Source of the DNA: Erythrobacter sp.
Lineage (GTDB): Bacteria > Pseudomonadota > Alphaproteobacteria > Sphingomonadales > Sphingomonadaceae
Direction of reading: 5' to 3'
Length of the DNA: 64,000 nt
NCBI RefSeq assembly: GCF_035194505.1
Contig: NZ_CP136573.1
Location: 1,723,001 to 1,787,000 of the forward strand
In this document: one piece after another, positions 1-9,191 of the stretch
Layout: each line of letters starts with the position of its first letter
Position numbering within the stretch: the stretch's first letter is position 1
Notes under the pieces: generated by a model
The model's database searches: none
What the model saw: the letters and a program-made list of their open reading frames with translations, nothing else
Told to the model about the DNA's origin: nothing
Program-made: the position numbers and the translations under genes

Positions 1-65
1 CCGCTGGCTGAGGCGCGCCCGATGGTGCGTATGCTGTCCGTGACAAACCATATTGGTTATTTTCC

Positions 66-94
66 TTGACATCGTGACGCTCTTTGGTTAGAAA
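66..94 (+). promoter_or_regulatory. Possible sigma-70-type promoter upstream of the GTA remnant
   Basis: A perfect TTGACA hexamer (66-71) is followed after a 17-base spacer by TAGAAA (89-94), which matches four of six positions of the bacterial -10 consensus. It lies about 90 bases before the small-terminase-like gene. No other promoter-like pair is obvious nearby. The call rests on motif spacing alone. Confidence 0.4.
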
Positions 95-180
95 AGGGCA
101 TCATCGAGAAATAGTGATTCGTCCGGACGCCGGCCCCCAGGGGTTCGGCGCCTGTTCGTTTTCGCGCAGGGAGAGTGCCG

Positions 181-639
181 ATGGAAATGTCCGGCTATCT
201 GCTCCACGTCGAAGCCAGTGAACCTCCGGCCAAGCGACATTGGCGCACCCGCTTTCTCGAACGCCTGGCCGAGACATCGAGCGTCGCAGCGGCAGCAGCC
301 CATGCCGGCGTGTCGGTGGCCCGCGCCTGCCGCACCCGGCGGGAGGAGCCCGATTTCGCCCGCCAGTGGCTCGGCGCATTGGCGGAGGGATATCTCCACC
401 TCGAAATGGAGGTTCTGCGGCGGCTGCGCCAGGGCGACTTCAAGGCCAGCGAGACCGAGCGCTATGATTTTGCCAACGCGATCCGCCTGCTTGTGGCCCA
501 CCGCGACATGGCTGCCGGGCCGCAGAGCCGCATCCGCGAAGTCAGCGCGGCAGAGGTGCGCGCCTCGATCGACCGCAAGATCGAGGATATCCGGCGGCGT
601 CTGACCCATGACCGCCCCGACGAGCCGCAAGTCCCGTGA
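181..639 (+). CDS. GTA/phage small-terminase-like protein
   Basis: A 152-residue, alanine- and arginine-rich helical protein lies directly before a terminase large-subunit fragment, the usual place of the small terminase in Rhodobacter-type GTA clusters. Residues of about 25-50 look like a helix-turn-helix (SSVAAAAAHAGVSVARA), as in small terminases that bind DNA, and the C-terminus is highly charged. I chose the ATG at 181 because GGGAGAG sits five bases upstream; a GTG at 175 is also in frame but too close to that site. The end overlaps the next start by four bases, indicating translational coupling. The family assignment rests on context and general character rather than a strong motif. 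The cluster downstream is deleted, so the protein probably no longer packages DNA. Confidence 0.6.
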   Translation: MEMSGYLLHVEASEPPAKRHWRTRFLERLAETSSVAAAAAHAGVSVARACRTRREEPDFARQWLGALAEGYLHLEMEVLRRLRQGDFKASETERYDFANAIRLLVAHRDMAAGPQSRIREVSAAEVRASIDRKIEDIRRRLTHDRPDEPQVP

Positions 640-1139
640 TCGGCGCCTATCAATGGTTCCTCGCAGCATCGCCAAAGGTTCGGGCAATGGTCATCGCCGC
701 CATGAACAGCGGCGAGCGGAACAAGCACGAATTCGTATGGGAATACCGCGCCCGTGAAGAGCAGCTGCCCCCACCGGGCGACTGGCGGATCTGGATGGTG
801 ATGGCCGGGCGCGGCTTCGGCAAGACCCGGGCCGGTGCGGAATGGGTGCGGATGGTGGCCGATGGCAACCCCGAGGCACGCATCGCGCTGGTGTCCGCCT
901 CGCTGGCAGAAGCCCGCGCGGTGATGGTCGAGGGCGAGAGCGGCTTGCTGGCAGTGTTCCCGCCGGACGAGCGCCCGGTGTTCGAGCCCTCGCTGCACCG
1001 GGTCCGTTTCGCCAATGGCGCAATGGCTCAGCTGTTCTCGGCCGCCGAACCAGAGACCCTGCGCGGGCCGCAGCACAGCCATGCCTGCCGGTCAGGCGCA
1101 GAAGGAGTTCTACGTCAATCAGGCGCTTACGATCCTTGA
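636..1139 (+). pseudogene. Truncated GTA terminase large subunit (N-terminal ATPase part only)
   Basis: The first 150 residues are a typical GTA/phage terminase ATPase start. A Walker A motif (MAGRGFGKTRAGAEW, residues about 50-64) is followed by the segment ending in ETLRGPQHSHA at base 1085. In intact relatives a Trp and the DELAKW Walker B region follow here. Instead the reading frame runs into unrelated sequence and stops at 1139. A full-length protein has about 420 residues or more, including the nuclease domain, which is missing. The bases from about 1081 onward belong, in another frame, to the DUF2793 gene, so an internal deletion joined the two. ATP binding might survive, but DNA packaging cannot. 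Overlap with the upstream gene (636-639) is the normal GTA arrangement. Confidence 0.8.
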
Positions 1140-1491
1140 TGGGCTGGCGCAGCAGGCGGTCGTGTCGTCGCTGCCGCAACCGCCTGCGGATGCAGGCGAA
1201 GGGGGCTGCTACAGAATTACCGCGCCTGCGTCCGGCGAATGGAGCGGGCATGCCGATCAGATCGCGATACGGATCGCGGACAGCTGGCACTTCGTCGCCC
1301 CCGCGCAGGGCATGCTGCTTTTCGACCGCGCCGCGGGCGTCTGGCTATGCTTCCGATCCGCATGGGAAAGTGCCCCGGCGCTGTCGGCCCCTACCGGCGG
1401 CACTGTCATCGACGTCGAGGCGCGGGCCCTACTTGCCCAGCTGCTTGCCGGACTGCGATCGATCGGACTTGTCGCGCCGCTAATAAGTTAG
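1081..1491 (+). CDS. DUF2793 domain protein, GTA tail-module remnant
   Basis: This 136-residue product begins with PAGQAQKEFYVNQAL and continues with a WHFVAP-Q-GM-LFDR pattern typical of the DUF2793 domain. That domain sits at the distal end of GTA clusters, after the host-specificity/tail genes, in sphingomonads and other alphaproteobacteria. Normally about ten more residues precede the AGQAQKE motif. Here they are replaced by sequence from the terminase gene, which places the fusion point at about 1081-1090. No ribosome-binding site stands before the ATG at 1081. Any translation would depend on ribosomes terminating at 1139 in the overlapping frame. It may be annotated as a hypothetical protein, but it is best read as the right end of a collapsed GTA. 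Confidence 0.65.
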   Translation: MPAGQAQKEFYVNQALTILDGLAQQAVVSSLPQPPADAGEGGCYRITAPASGEWSGHADQIAIRIADSWHFVAPAQGMLLFDRAAGVWLCFRSAWESAPALSAPTGGTVIDVEARALLAQLLAGLRSIGLVAPLIS

Positions 1492-1674
1492 TCATGCAGG
1501 CCCTGCAAAACGTCTTCAACCGCGTTGCAGATTAACCTTCTTGCCATCTCTTTTCATTAGACAAGGCATAGAGACATTCTTGCAACACATGTTTGCTATT
1601 GACCGCTTGCTTCTTCATTGGGGAAAAGATAGAGACCATGGGTGCCTCAAGTCGATAACAAAGGGGAAATTTGA

Positions 1675-2814
<1,140 letters not shown>

Positions 2815-2838
2815 GTCACCCTTCCAAGGGAACATGAA

Positions 2839-2866
2839 GGGGCCGGAGCAATCCGGCCCCTTTTTT
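2839..2866 (+). terminator. Rho-independent terminator of the ompA gene
   Basis: GGGGCCGGA (2839-2847) pairs perfectly with TCCGGCCCC (2852-2860) across a four-base loop, followed by six T residues (2861-2866). This is a textbook intrinsic terminator on the plus strand. Confidence 0.95.
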
Positions 2867-3110
2867 GTTGCCCATCAGATGCTCAAGAATGGCCAGTTGG
2901 CTGGTCCAGCCTGTCAGCCCGCGCGAGCGCTGCGGCTATCAATCCGCCAGAGAATCAGGCTCTGGTTCAGTCAAAGCGCCCACGAAACCCTGACGCGCGC
3001 CTCGACGGGCCAATGGCTCACCACGTTGGTCTGACCTGCCCCGCAGCCCTGTCAGGAACCGCCTCATGCCGAGCGCAGCCGGTAGAGCAACTTCCCTCAA
3101 CTATAGAGGA
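2867..3110. other. Convergent spacer without recognisable gene
   Basis: About 240 bases separate the ompA terminator from the end of the oppositely oriented MFS gene. Short open frames exist but have no ribosome-binding site or recognisable product. I see no repeat or clear hairpin for the minus-strand gene. Confidence 0.5.
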
Positions 3111-4673
3111 TCAAGCAGCAGTGCCCGCTGCAATGCGGGCTCGCTCGGCGATCGTTGACTCGGCTTTGGGAAGGGCGCGATAGGCATAGATCAGCAGAGC
3201 GAGGGAGATCGGTGCGACACCGATCAGCGACAGCACGCCGATCCGCATGCTTCCCGTCAGATCGGAAATCTGGCCCACCATATAGGGGCCGATCGCCAAG
3301 CCGACCAATGTAGTGGCAAGGAAAAACGAAGCAGTCGCGGTGCCGCGCATGCGCGGTAGTACCAGATCCTGCGTCGTCGCCGCAGCCGCTCCCAGCGCCG
3401 TCGCCGCGAACATGCCCGCGAGGAAGTTCATCGCGTAGAACAAGGCCGGGCTATCGGTCGTGAAGCCGACCCAGATCGGAATGATCGGGGCAAGAATGCC
3501 GAACATCACGACAAGGATCCGGCCGGACGGATTACGCCCTCTGAGCCAGTCGGACATCCGCCCGCCAAAGATAACGCCCAAAAAGCCTGACAAAGCGCCG
3601 CTTCCGCCAAGCACGAATGCGAGCTCGTCCTTCGGCAATTTGAGGACCGTCTCCGCATATGGGGCGGACCAGAACGCCAGCGCATAGGCTCCGAGCGAGA
3701 CAAGCCCATAGCCCAGAGCCGTGCAGATGAAGGCAGGCGTGCCCCAGATCAGCTGAAAGGTCGCCGGATCATGTCGCCGGAGCGTCGCCGCCCACGAAAA
3801 CACGGCATAGTAGCCGAAGGTCATTGCCGACCACTGCGGCACATTGCCGGTCAGCCGGATCATGACCAGTGCCAGAGCGATCATCGCTGCCGCCATGGCC
3901 AGGTTGATCATCACCGCCATAGCCCCCCGCTTCATCGCATGGAGCAGGGTGAAGGGCGGCAACAGCATCGACAGATCGACAAAGAAGTCGCGCAGCGGAT
4001 GGTGCTGGCCCGCTTCCCGATCGGGCAGTCTTTCAGGTTCACGCAGGGACGCGACCCAGGCCGCCAGCAATACTCCGGGCAAGCCAACCGCGAGAAACGC
4101 AGCCTGCCATCCTACCAGCCCGCCGAGCCCGCCTGCCGGGTAGGCTGCATCCCAGACCTTCGATATCTTGGCGCCGATCAGGAGCGAAACCCCGCCGCCG
4201 ATATAGAGGCCCGAGGAATAGATCGCCAAAGCGGTCCCTCGTTGGCGCGCCGGAAAGTAATCCGAGATCAGCGAATAGGCCGTCGGGCTGGCCGTTGCCT
4301 CACCGACACCCACCCCCATCCGCGCGAGCGACAGGGTGAGGTAGTTGCGTGCCAATCCGGAAAATGCCGTCATGGTCGACCAGAGAACCAGACCGATCGT
4401 GAGCAGGCGTACACGATGCCAGCGGTCCGCCAGCCGGCCCAACGGCACGCCGAACAAGGCGTAGAAGACCGCAAATGCCGCACCGCCGAGGAAGCCCAGT
4501 TGGCCGTCGGTCAGCCCGAGATCGCGCTTGATGTCGACCGCGAGGATCGAGAGGATTTGCCGGTCGATGAAGTTGAGGATGTAAACCACAACCAGAACAC
4601 CAAGGGCATACCAGCTGTAAGCCGACGCGCTCTGATCGCTGCGGCCTTGCGCCGCCGTCGCTTCATCGCTCAA
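3111..4673 (-). CDS. Spinster-type MFS transporter
   Basis: An integral inner-membrane transporter of the major facilitator superfamily. About twelve hydrophobic segments are visible, starting at the WYALGVLVVVYILNFIDRQI segment. The loop-2 signature GRLADRWHRVRLL and the GVGEATASPTAYSLISDYFP segment are typical of the spinster-like subfamily. Substrate cannot be read from sequence; sphingomonad relatives are often next to catabolic genes. A long charged insert separates the two halves. I place the start at the TTG at 4673, preceded by AGGGG at proper spacing. An upstream ATG at 4769 would extend the protein by 32 non-membrane residues and overlap queC by 44 bases. The gene follows queC on the same strand. 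Confidence 0.85.
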   Translation of the reverse strand: MSDEATAAQGRSDQSASAYSWYALGVLVVVYILNFIDRQILSILAVDIKRDLGLTDGQLGFLGGAAFAVFYALFGVPLGRLADRWHRVRLLTIGLVLWSTMTAFSGLARNYLTLSLARMGVGVGEATASPTAYSLISDYFPARQRGTALAIYSSGLYIGGGVSLLIGAKISKVWDAAYPAGGLGGLVGWQAAFLAVGLPGVLLAAWVASLREPERLPDREAGQHHPLRDFFVDLSMLLPPFTLLHAMKRGAMAVMINLAMAAAMIALALVMIRLTGNVPQWSAMTFGYYAVFSWAATLRRHDPATFQLIWGTPAFICTALGYGLVSLGAYALAFWSAPYAETVLKLPKDELAFVLGGSGALSGFLGVIFGGRMSDWLRGRNPSGRILVVMFGILAPIIPIWVGFTTDSPALFYAMNFLAGMFAATALGAAAATTQDLVLPRMRGTATASFFLATTLVGLAIGPYMVGQISDLTGSMRIGVLSLIGVAPISLALLIYAYRALPKAESTIAERARIAAGTAA

Positions 4674-4725
4674 GAAAGATCCCCTCTTTCGGATATCCGG
4701 CCCGTCAGCGCGGTAAGAGCGACGC

Positions 4726-5424
4726 TCAGGCCTTGTAGGCGGTGCTATCGACAATTCCGGCTTCGGCAAATCCCTTTTTCCGCAAGCGGCAGGAATCGCA
4801 CAGCCCGCAGGCCATCCCGTCAGCTGTCGGATCGTAGCACGACCAGCTCCATGCCGGGTCCAGACCCAGCCGCGCGCATTCCCGCGCGATATCGGCCTTC
4901 GTCATGTGCTGAAGCGGCGCGTGGATCGTGAAGGGCGCGCCTTCGACGCCGGCCTTGGTCCCCAGCCGCGCCGTTTCCGCGAAACTCGCGATGAATTCCG
5001 GACGGCAGTCGGGATAGCCGGAGTAGTCCAGCGCATTCACTCCGATGAAGACATCCCTTGCGCCCGCAGCCTCGGCGCAGGCCGTCGTCAGCGCAAGGAA
5101 AACGAGATTGCGCGCGGGAACATAGGTGACGGGGATATCGTCACCCACACCCGATTTCGGAACTTCGATCGCATCGGTCAGCGCCGATCCGCCAAAGGCC
5201 CGCAGATCGAGCGCGATCACCGTATGGCGCGCCAGCCCCAGCCTTGCGGCGATCCGCTGCGCGGACTCGAGTTCGAGCCGATGGCGCTGCCCATAGTCGA
5301 CGCTCAAGGCATGGACAGCAAAGCCCTGCTCTTTCGCAAGTGCAGCCGTCACCATCGAATCCAGCCCTCCGGACAGGAGGACGACTGCGATGGGGGCTGT
5401 CTGGGCGGGCGCGTCGGAAGACAT
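4726..5424 (-). CDS. queC: 7-cyano-7-deazaguanine synthase QueC
   Basis: QueC converts 7-carboxy-7-deazaguanine to preQ0 with ATP and ammonia, a step in queuosine tRNA modification. The 232-residue product carries the N-type PP-loop LSGGLDS at residues 17-23. Near the C-terminus, Cys196, Cys206, Cys209 and Cys212 (CGLCDSCRLR) fit the family's zinc site. Motifs such as PARN and FIGVNALDYSGYPDCR are also typical of the family. Length matches the family. It has no other queuosine genes beside it, and the following MFS gene may simply be cotranscribed. Confidence 0.97.
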   Translation of the reverse strand: MSSDAPAQTAPIAVVLLSGGLDSMVTAALAKEQGFAVHALSVDYGQRHRLELESAQRIAARLGLARHTVIALDLRAFGGSALTDAIEVPKSGVGDDIPVTYVPARNLVFLALTTACAEAAGARDVFIGVNALDYSGYPDCRPEFIASFAETARLGTKAGVEGAPFTIHAPLQHMTKADIARECARLGLDPAWSWSCYDPTADGMACGLCDSCRLRKKGFAEAGIVDSTAYKA

Positions 5425-5468
5425 ACCGCGCCCCTATCACGCTGGCCGTCAAAGGCAATCGGTCCGCC

Positions 5469-5888
5469 TCAGCACGGGCCGGTGCGGCGCCCCTCGGCGA
5501 GCAGTTGGAACGGCATCCCGCCCTGAATCCCCTGGCTTTCAAGCTGCACCAGTGCCGGTGTCTCGCGCCGGATGCTGGTACGGGCGTAGCCGTTGCCCTG
5601 ACAGGTATATTGCACGGTGACCTTGGCCACGCCGTCCTCGACCACGAACTGGTTGCATCCGGCCTCGCGGTGGCGAAGCTGGATCAGTTCCTGCCCGCTG
5701 CGCAGGCAGATCTTGCGATCAGGGCTGCCGTCCCGGAACTTGATCGTCCATTCGCCCTTGGCCAGCGTCGCGAGCATCGCGAGCCCATTGCCTTGCGCCA
5801 CTGCCGGGATGGCAACGCCCAGAGCAGCAGTCGCAGCAAGAGCGCAAAGTCCCAGCAGCCGGAATTGACGGTTGGAAAGCCTGTTCAT
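5469..5888 (-). CDS. Secreted DUF3617-like protein
   Basis: A 139-residue protein with an N-terminal signal peptide (hydrophobic stretch about 11-30, ending AVAQ). The mature part has four cysteines (KICLRS, EAGCNQF, QYTCQGN and the C-terminal GPC), suggesting disulfides in the periplasm. The layout, with GEWTIKFRDG, then R-ICL, then C-TV-Y-C-G, resembles small DUF3617-type proteins common in sphingomonads, whose biochemical role is unknown. It sits between hslO and queC on the same strand, 86 bases after hslO. Confidence 0.75.
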   Translation of the reverse strand: MNRLSNRQFRLLGLCALAATAALGVAIPAVAQGNGLAMLATLAKGEWTIKFRDGSPDRKICLRSGQELIQLRHREAGCNQFVVEDGVAKVTVQYTCQGNGYARTSIRRETPALVQLESQGIQGGMPFQLLAEGRRTGPC

Positions 5889-5974
5889 GGCCTCACTCTT
5901 GCCCGCTTTTGGGCAGGCTGGCTTGCATATTCTGGTCAGACATCAGGCCTGGCCCTGCGCTTTTCGACGAAGCG

Positions 5975-6865
5975 CTAGAGCGCAAGCTCGAACAACTTCG
6001 AACAGAAGGCGCAATCGACCACGACAACGCCGTCTTCATTGCGCATCGCTGCCTGCTCTTCGGGCGGAAAGCGCGCGATGATCGTGGCATAGTGCTCCGC
6101 ACTACAGCGGCAGCCGCGCGTGAGCCCGGCACCGGACTGCACCCGCACTTCCTCTTCCTCATGGAACAAGCGCCAGGCGATCGCTTCCAGCGACAGGCCT
6201 GTGTCGAGCAGTTCATCATGGCTGATCGAACCCGCCATGATCGCCACGTGCTCCCAATCGGGGTGGTCCATCCGGACATGCAGCCGCTCGCGCCCCTCCT
6301 CGCCATCGGGAAGATGCTGCACCAGCAGGCCCGCTGCCGCGCGGCCCTTGGCCCCGGCGCGGCTGGCGACCCGGATCAGCGTCGGGATCTGCTCCGACTG
6401 GCTGAAATAGACCTCGCAGGCCTCCGCCAGACTGTCGCCTTCCAGCGGCACGATGCCCTGGTAACGCTGCTGCCCTTCGGTTTCGAAGGTGATCGCGAGA
6501 TACCCCTCCCCGAACAGCGCCGAGAGTGACGGATTGGCGCCGAGCCGTGCCAGGCGTTCGGTATCGAAATCGCAATAGCCGCGCACTGCGCCTGCACGAT
6601 AATCGCACACCAGCAAGCTGACGATCCCGCCATTGGTCTGCGCCTGCATCGTCATCTGCGCGTGCTCGCCCTTGAGCAGCCCACCCATCAGCGCACCGAG
6701 CACCAGCGCCTCGCTCAGCAGATGCGTGATCGGAGCGGGATAATCATGCGCCGACAGCACTTCATCCAGCACGCCTTCGAGCCGCACCGCGCGCCCGCGC
6801 GCATTGCGCCCGGGCAGGGTGAAGCCCATGATCTGGTCGGAGAAGGTTTCGGTCATATCAGCCAT
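5975..6865 (-). CDS. hslO: Redox-regulated molecular chaperone Hsp33
   Basis: Hsp33 is a cytoplasmic holdase activated by oxidation and unfolding. The 296-residue product has the N-terminal chaperone domain and the C-terminal redox switch with all four zinc-binding cysteines. These are the CxC pair at 252/254 (GCRCS) and the CxxC pair at 285/288 (DCAFC). The family's QAQTNGG-type substrate region is at about 90. The start at 6865 gives MADMTETFSDQ, typical for alphaproteobacterial members. It lies downstream of argD-argF but is separated from them by a terminator-like hairpin, so it may have its own promoter. Confidence 0.96.
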   Translation of the reverse strand: MADMTETFSDQIMGFTLPGRNARGRAVRLEGVLDEVLSAHDYPAPITHLLSEALVLGALMGGLLKGEHAQMTMQAQTNGGIVSLLVCDYRAGAVRGYCDFDTERLARLGANPSLSALFGEGYLAITFETEGQQRYQGIVPLEGDSLAEACEVYFSQSEQIPTLIRVASRAGAKGRAAAGLLVQHLPDGEEGRERLHVRMDHPDWEHVAIMAGSISHDELLDTGLSLEAIAWRLFHEEEEVRVQSGAGLTRGCRCSAEHYATIIARFPPEEQAAMRNEDGVVVVDCAFCSKLFELAL

Positions 6866-6902
6866 GGCCGGCCATATGGGGATTGTTGGCAGAAGGGGAA
6901 AG

Positions 6903-6932
6903 CCCCCCGGCGATCAAGATCGCCGGAAGGGC
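6903..6932 (-). terminator. Terminator-like hairpin after argF
   Basis: Immediately after the argF stop, CCGGCGATC and GATCGCCGG form a perfect nine-base stem with a two-base loop (6907-6926). Outer AGCCC/GGGCT bases extend it, and a short T run follows on the minus strand. It would reduce read-through from argDF into hslO. Confidence 0.7.
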
Positions 6933-7862
6933 TCAGTTGCCAAGCAGTCCGAAGCTCCACAGCAGCACCGATTTCTGCGCGTGGATGCGGTTCTCGGCCT
7001 CGTCGAACACCACCGATTGCGGGCCTTCGAACACCTCTTCGCTCACTTCCTCGCCCACGTGCGCGGGCAGGCAGTGGAGGAAGACCGCATCGGGCTTGGC
7101 CAGCGCCATCAGATCGGCATTGACCTGATAGGGCGCCATCGCCGCCAGCTTGGCCTCGGCATGGGCCTGACCCATCGAGATCCAGGTGTCGGTGACAATC
7201 ACATCCGCGCCCGTCGCCGCGGCCTTTGCGTCGCGCGTCAGCGTGACCGTGGCCCCGCCGGCACGCGCCAGTTCGACGAAGGCCGGATCGGGTTCATATC
7301 CCGCAGGCGTCGCCACGCGGACGTTGAACTTGAACAGCCCCGCCGCCTCGAGGATCGAGTGCAGCACATTGTTGCCATCCCCGAACCACGCCAGCTCCAG
7401 CCCGGGCAGCGCCTTGCCATGCTCGATCACGGTGAGCAGATCGGCGACGATCTGGCAGGGATGCGACTGGTCGGTCAGCCCGTTGATCACCGGCACGCTG
7501 GCATGGCGCGCCATTTCCTCGATCTTGGCGTGATCATCGGTGCGCAGCATGATCCCGTCGACCATCCGGCTCAGCACCCGTGCAGTGTCGGCAATGCTCT
7601 CCCCGCGCCCGAGCTGGCTTGAACCCGAATCGAGGATCAGCACGCTCCCGCCGAGCTGACGCATGGCGATGTCGAAGCTGACGCGGGTGCGGGTCGAGTT
7701 CTTCTCGAACACCAGCGCCAGCACGCGGCCGGCCAGCGGGGCATCGGCATCGGGCGCACCCTTGGGCAGATGCTCACGCGCCGCCTTGCGGTCGATCGCG
7801 TCATTGATCATCGCCGCGATGGCGTCCGCGCCGGCATCGCCGAGGTCGAGGAAGTGCGTCAT
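6933..7862 (-). CDS. argF: Ornithine carbamoyltransferase
   Basis: ArgF makes citrulline from ornithine and carbamoyl phosphate in arginine biosynthesis. The 309-residue product has the carbamoyl-phosphate binding STRTR motif (residues 56-60), the HPCQ motif in DQSHPCQ (about residue 130), and the ornithine/catalytic HCLPAH motif (263-268). These distinguish it from aspartate carbamoyltransferase. It overlaps argD by four bases (ATGA), so the two are translationally coupled, and argD is transcribed first. Confidence 0.97.
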   Translation of the reverse strand: MTHFLDLGDAGADAIAAMINDAIDRKAAREHLPKGAPDADAPLAGRVLALVFEKNSTRTRVSFDIAMRQLGGSVLILDSGSSQLGRGESIADTARVLSRMVDGIMLRTDDHAKIEEMARHASVPVINGLTDQSHPCQIVADLLTVIEHGKALPGLELAWFGDGNNVLHSILEAAGLFKFNVRVATPAGYEPDPAFVELARAGGATVTLTRDAKAAATGADVIVTDTWISMGQAHAEAKLAAMAPYQVNADLMALAKPDAVFLHCLPAHVGEEVSEEVFEGPQSVVFDEAENRIHAQKSVLLWSFGLLGN

Positions 7863-9058
7863 GCCGCTTCGGGCACCTTGAAGCTCGCCGCGCCGGCGGA
7901 AAGCTTGTCGAAGAACTCTTCGATCTCGGCATCACCGATCACCAGCGGCGGGATGATGCGGATGGTGTTGTCGCCCGCCGCCACGGTCAGCAGCTGGTGA
8001 TGATCGCGCAGGTGGACGTAGAAGGGGCGGCTTTCCATCTTCATCTTGAGGCCCAGCATCAGGCCCTTTCCGCGCACCAGTTCGAACAACTCTGGATAGT
8101 TGCCGATGAACTGTTCGAGCCGCGTCCGCAGCCGCTCGCCCTTCTCGCGCACCGAGGCAAGGAACGCCTCGTTGGCGACCGCCTCCATCACCGCTGTCCC
8201 GGCCGCCATGGCGAGCGGATTGCCGCCATAGGTCGAGCCATGGGTGCCGAAGGTCATGCCGCGCGCGGCCTTTTCCGTGGCGAGACAGGCGCCGAGCGGG
8301 AAGCCGCCGCCAATGCCCTTGGCGGTCGCGACGATATCGGGGACGATCCCGTATTGCTCGTAGGCGTAGAGCGTGCCGGTGCGCGCCACGCCGCACTGCA
8401 CTTCATCCAGCACCAGCATCAGATCATGCTCGTCCGCCAGCGCGCGCAGGCCAGCCATGAATTCCTGCGAGGCCGGACGGATGCCGCCCTCGCCCTGGAT
8501 CGGCTCCACCAGGAAGCCTGCGGTCTTCGGCCCGATCAGCGCCTTGGCCGCTTCGAGATCGTCGAAGGGCGCATATTTGAACCCGTCGAGCAGCGGCGAG
8601 AAGCCGTGGTGCATCTTGGTCTGGTTCGAGGCGCTGATGGTTGCCATCGTCCGCCCGTGGAAGGCGTTGTGGAACGTGATCAGCTCATAGCGGCCAGCAT
8701 CGCCCGCATCGCCGGCGTTCTGGTGATAGGCGCGCGCGGTCTTGATCGCGCACTCCACTGCCTCGGCCCCCGAATTGGTGAAGAACACCGTATCGGCAAA
8801 GGTGTTGTCGACCAGCATCTGGGCGAGGCGTTCGCCCTGCGGACTGCCATAAAGGTTCGACACGTGCATCAGGGTCGCTGCCTGCTGCTGGATCGCGCCG
8901 ATCAGCCCTTCGTGGGAATGGCCCAGCAGATTGACCGCGATGCCGCTGGCGAAATCGAGATAGCGCGTGCCGTCCTCGTCGATCAGATGGCAGTGCTCGC
9001 CGCGCACCGGCCGTACGCCGCAACGCGGATAGACGGGCATGAGCGGGGAAATCGACAT
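7859..9058 (-). CDS. argD: Acetylornithine aminotransferase (aspartate aminotransferase family)
   Basis: A class-III PLP aminotransferase of 399 residues that makes N-acetylornithine; the DapC role is also common in this family. The PLP lysine is in ATAKGIGGG (about Lys247), preceded by the LDEVQCGVARTG segment with the cofactor-binding Asp. FFTNSGAEAVECAIK forms the phosphate-binding region. Overlap with argF strongly supports arginine biosynthesis. The start at 9058 (MSISPLMPVYPRC) is normal for the family. Confidence 0.95.
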   Translation of the reverse strand: MSISPLMPVYPRCGVRPVRGEHCHLIDEDGTRYLDFASGIAVNLLGHSHEGLIGAIQQQAATLMHVSNLYGSPQGERLAQMLVDNTFADTVFFTNSGAEAVECAIKTARAYHQNAGDAGDAGRYELITFHNAFHGRTMATISASNQTKMHHGFSPLLDGFKYAPFDDLEAAKALIGPKTAGFLVEPIQGEGGIRPASQEFMAGLRALADEHDLMLVLDEVQCGVARTGTLYAYEQYGIVPDIVATAKGIGGGFPLGACLATEKAARGMTFGTHGSTYGGNPLAMAAGTAVMEAVANEAFLASVREKGERLRTRLEQFIGNYPELFELVRGKGLMLGLKMKMESRPFYVHLRDHHQLLTVAAGDNTIRIIPPLVIGDAEIEEFFDKLSAGAASFKVPEAA

Positions 9059-9102
9059 GGGCAGAATCCTGAATTGAAAAAGCTTGGGGGGATGAAACGC
9101 AA

Positions 9103-9129
9103 ATGGCGGCCCTGAACCAGAGCCGCCAT
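9103..9129 (-). terminator. Hairpin between the cold-shock gene and argD
   Basis: ATGGCGGC (9103-9110) and GCCGCCAT (9122-9129) form a perfect eight-base stem downstream of the cold-shock gene. On the minus strand it is followed by TTTGCGTTT, so it is a plausible but weak terminator separating the gene from argD. Confidence 0.55.
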
Positions 9130-9191
9130 CTGCATTCCGTTAATCTTCCGCTGGCCCTGCGTCAAACCGCAGGGAGCGGTTTCGGCCGGGT

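Noticed and set aside
1..69. Open frame from the left edge ending at 67-69
   Set aside because: Only 22 codons, no recognisable motif, so a gene tail cannot be separated from chance.
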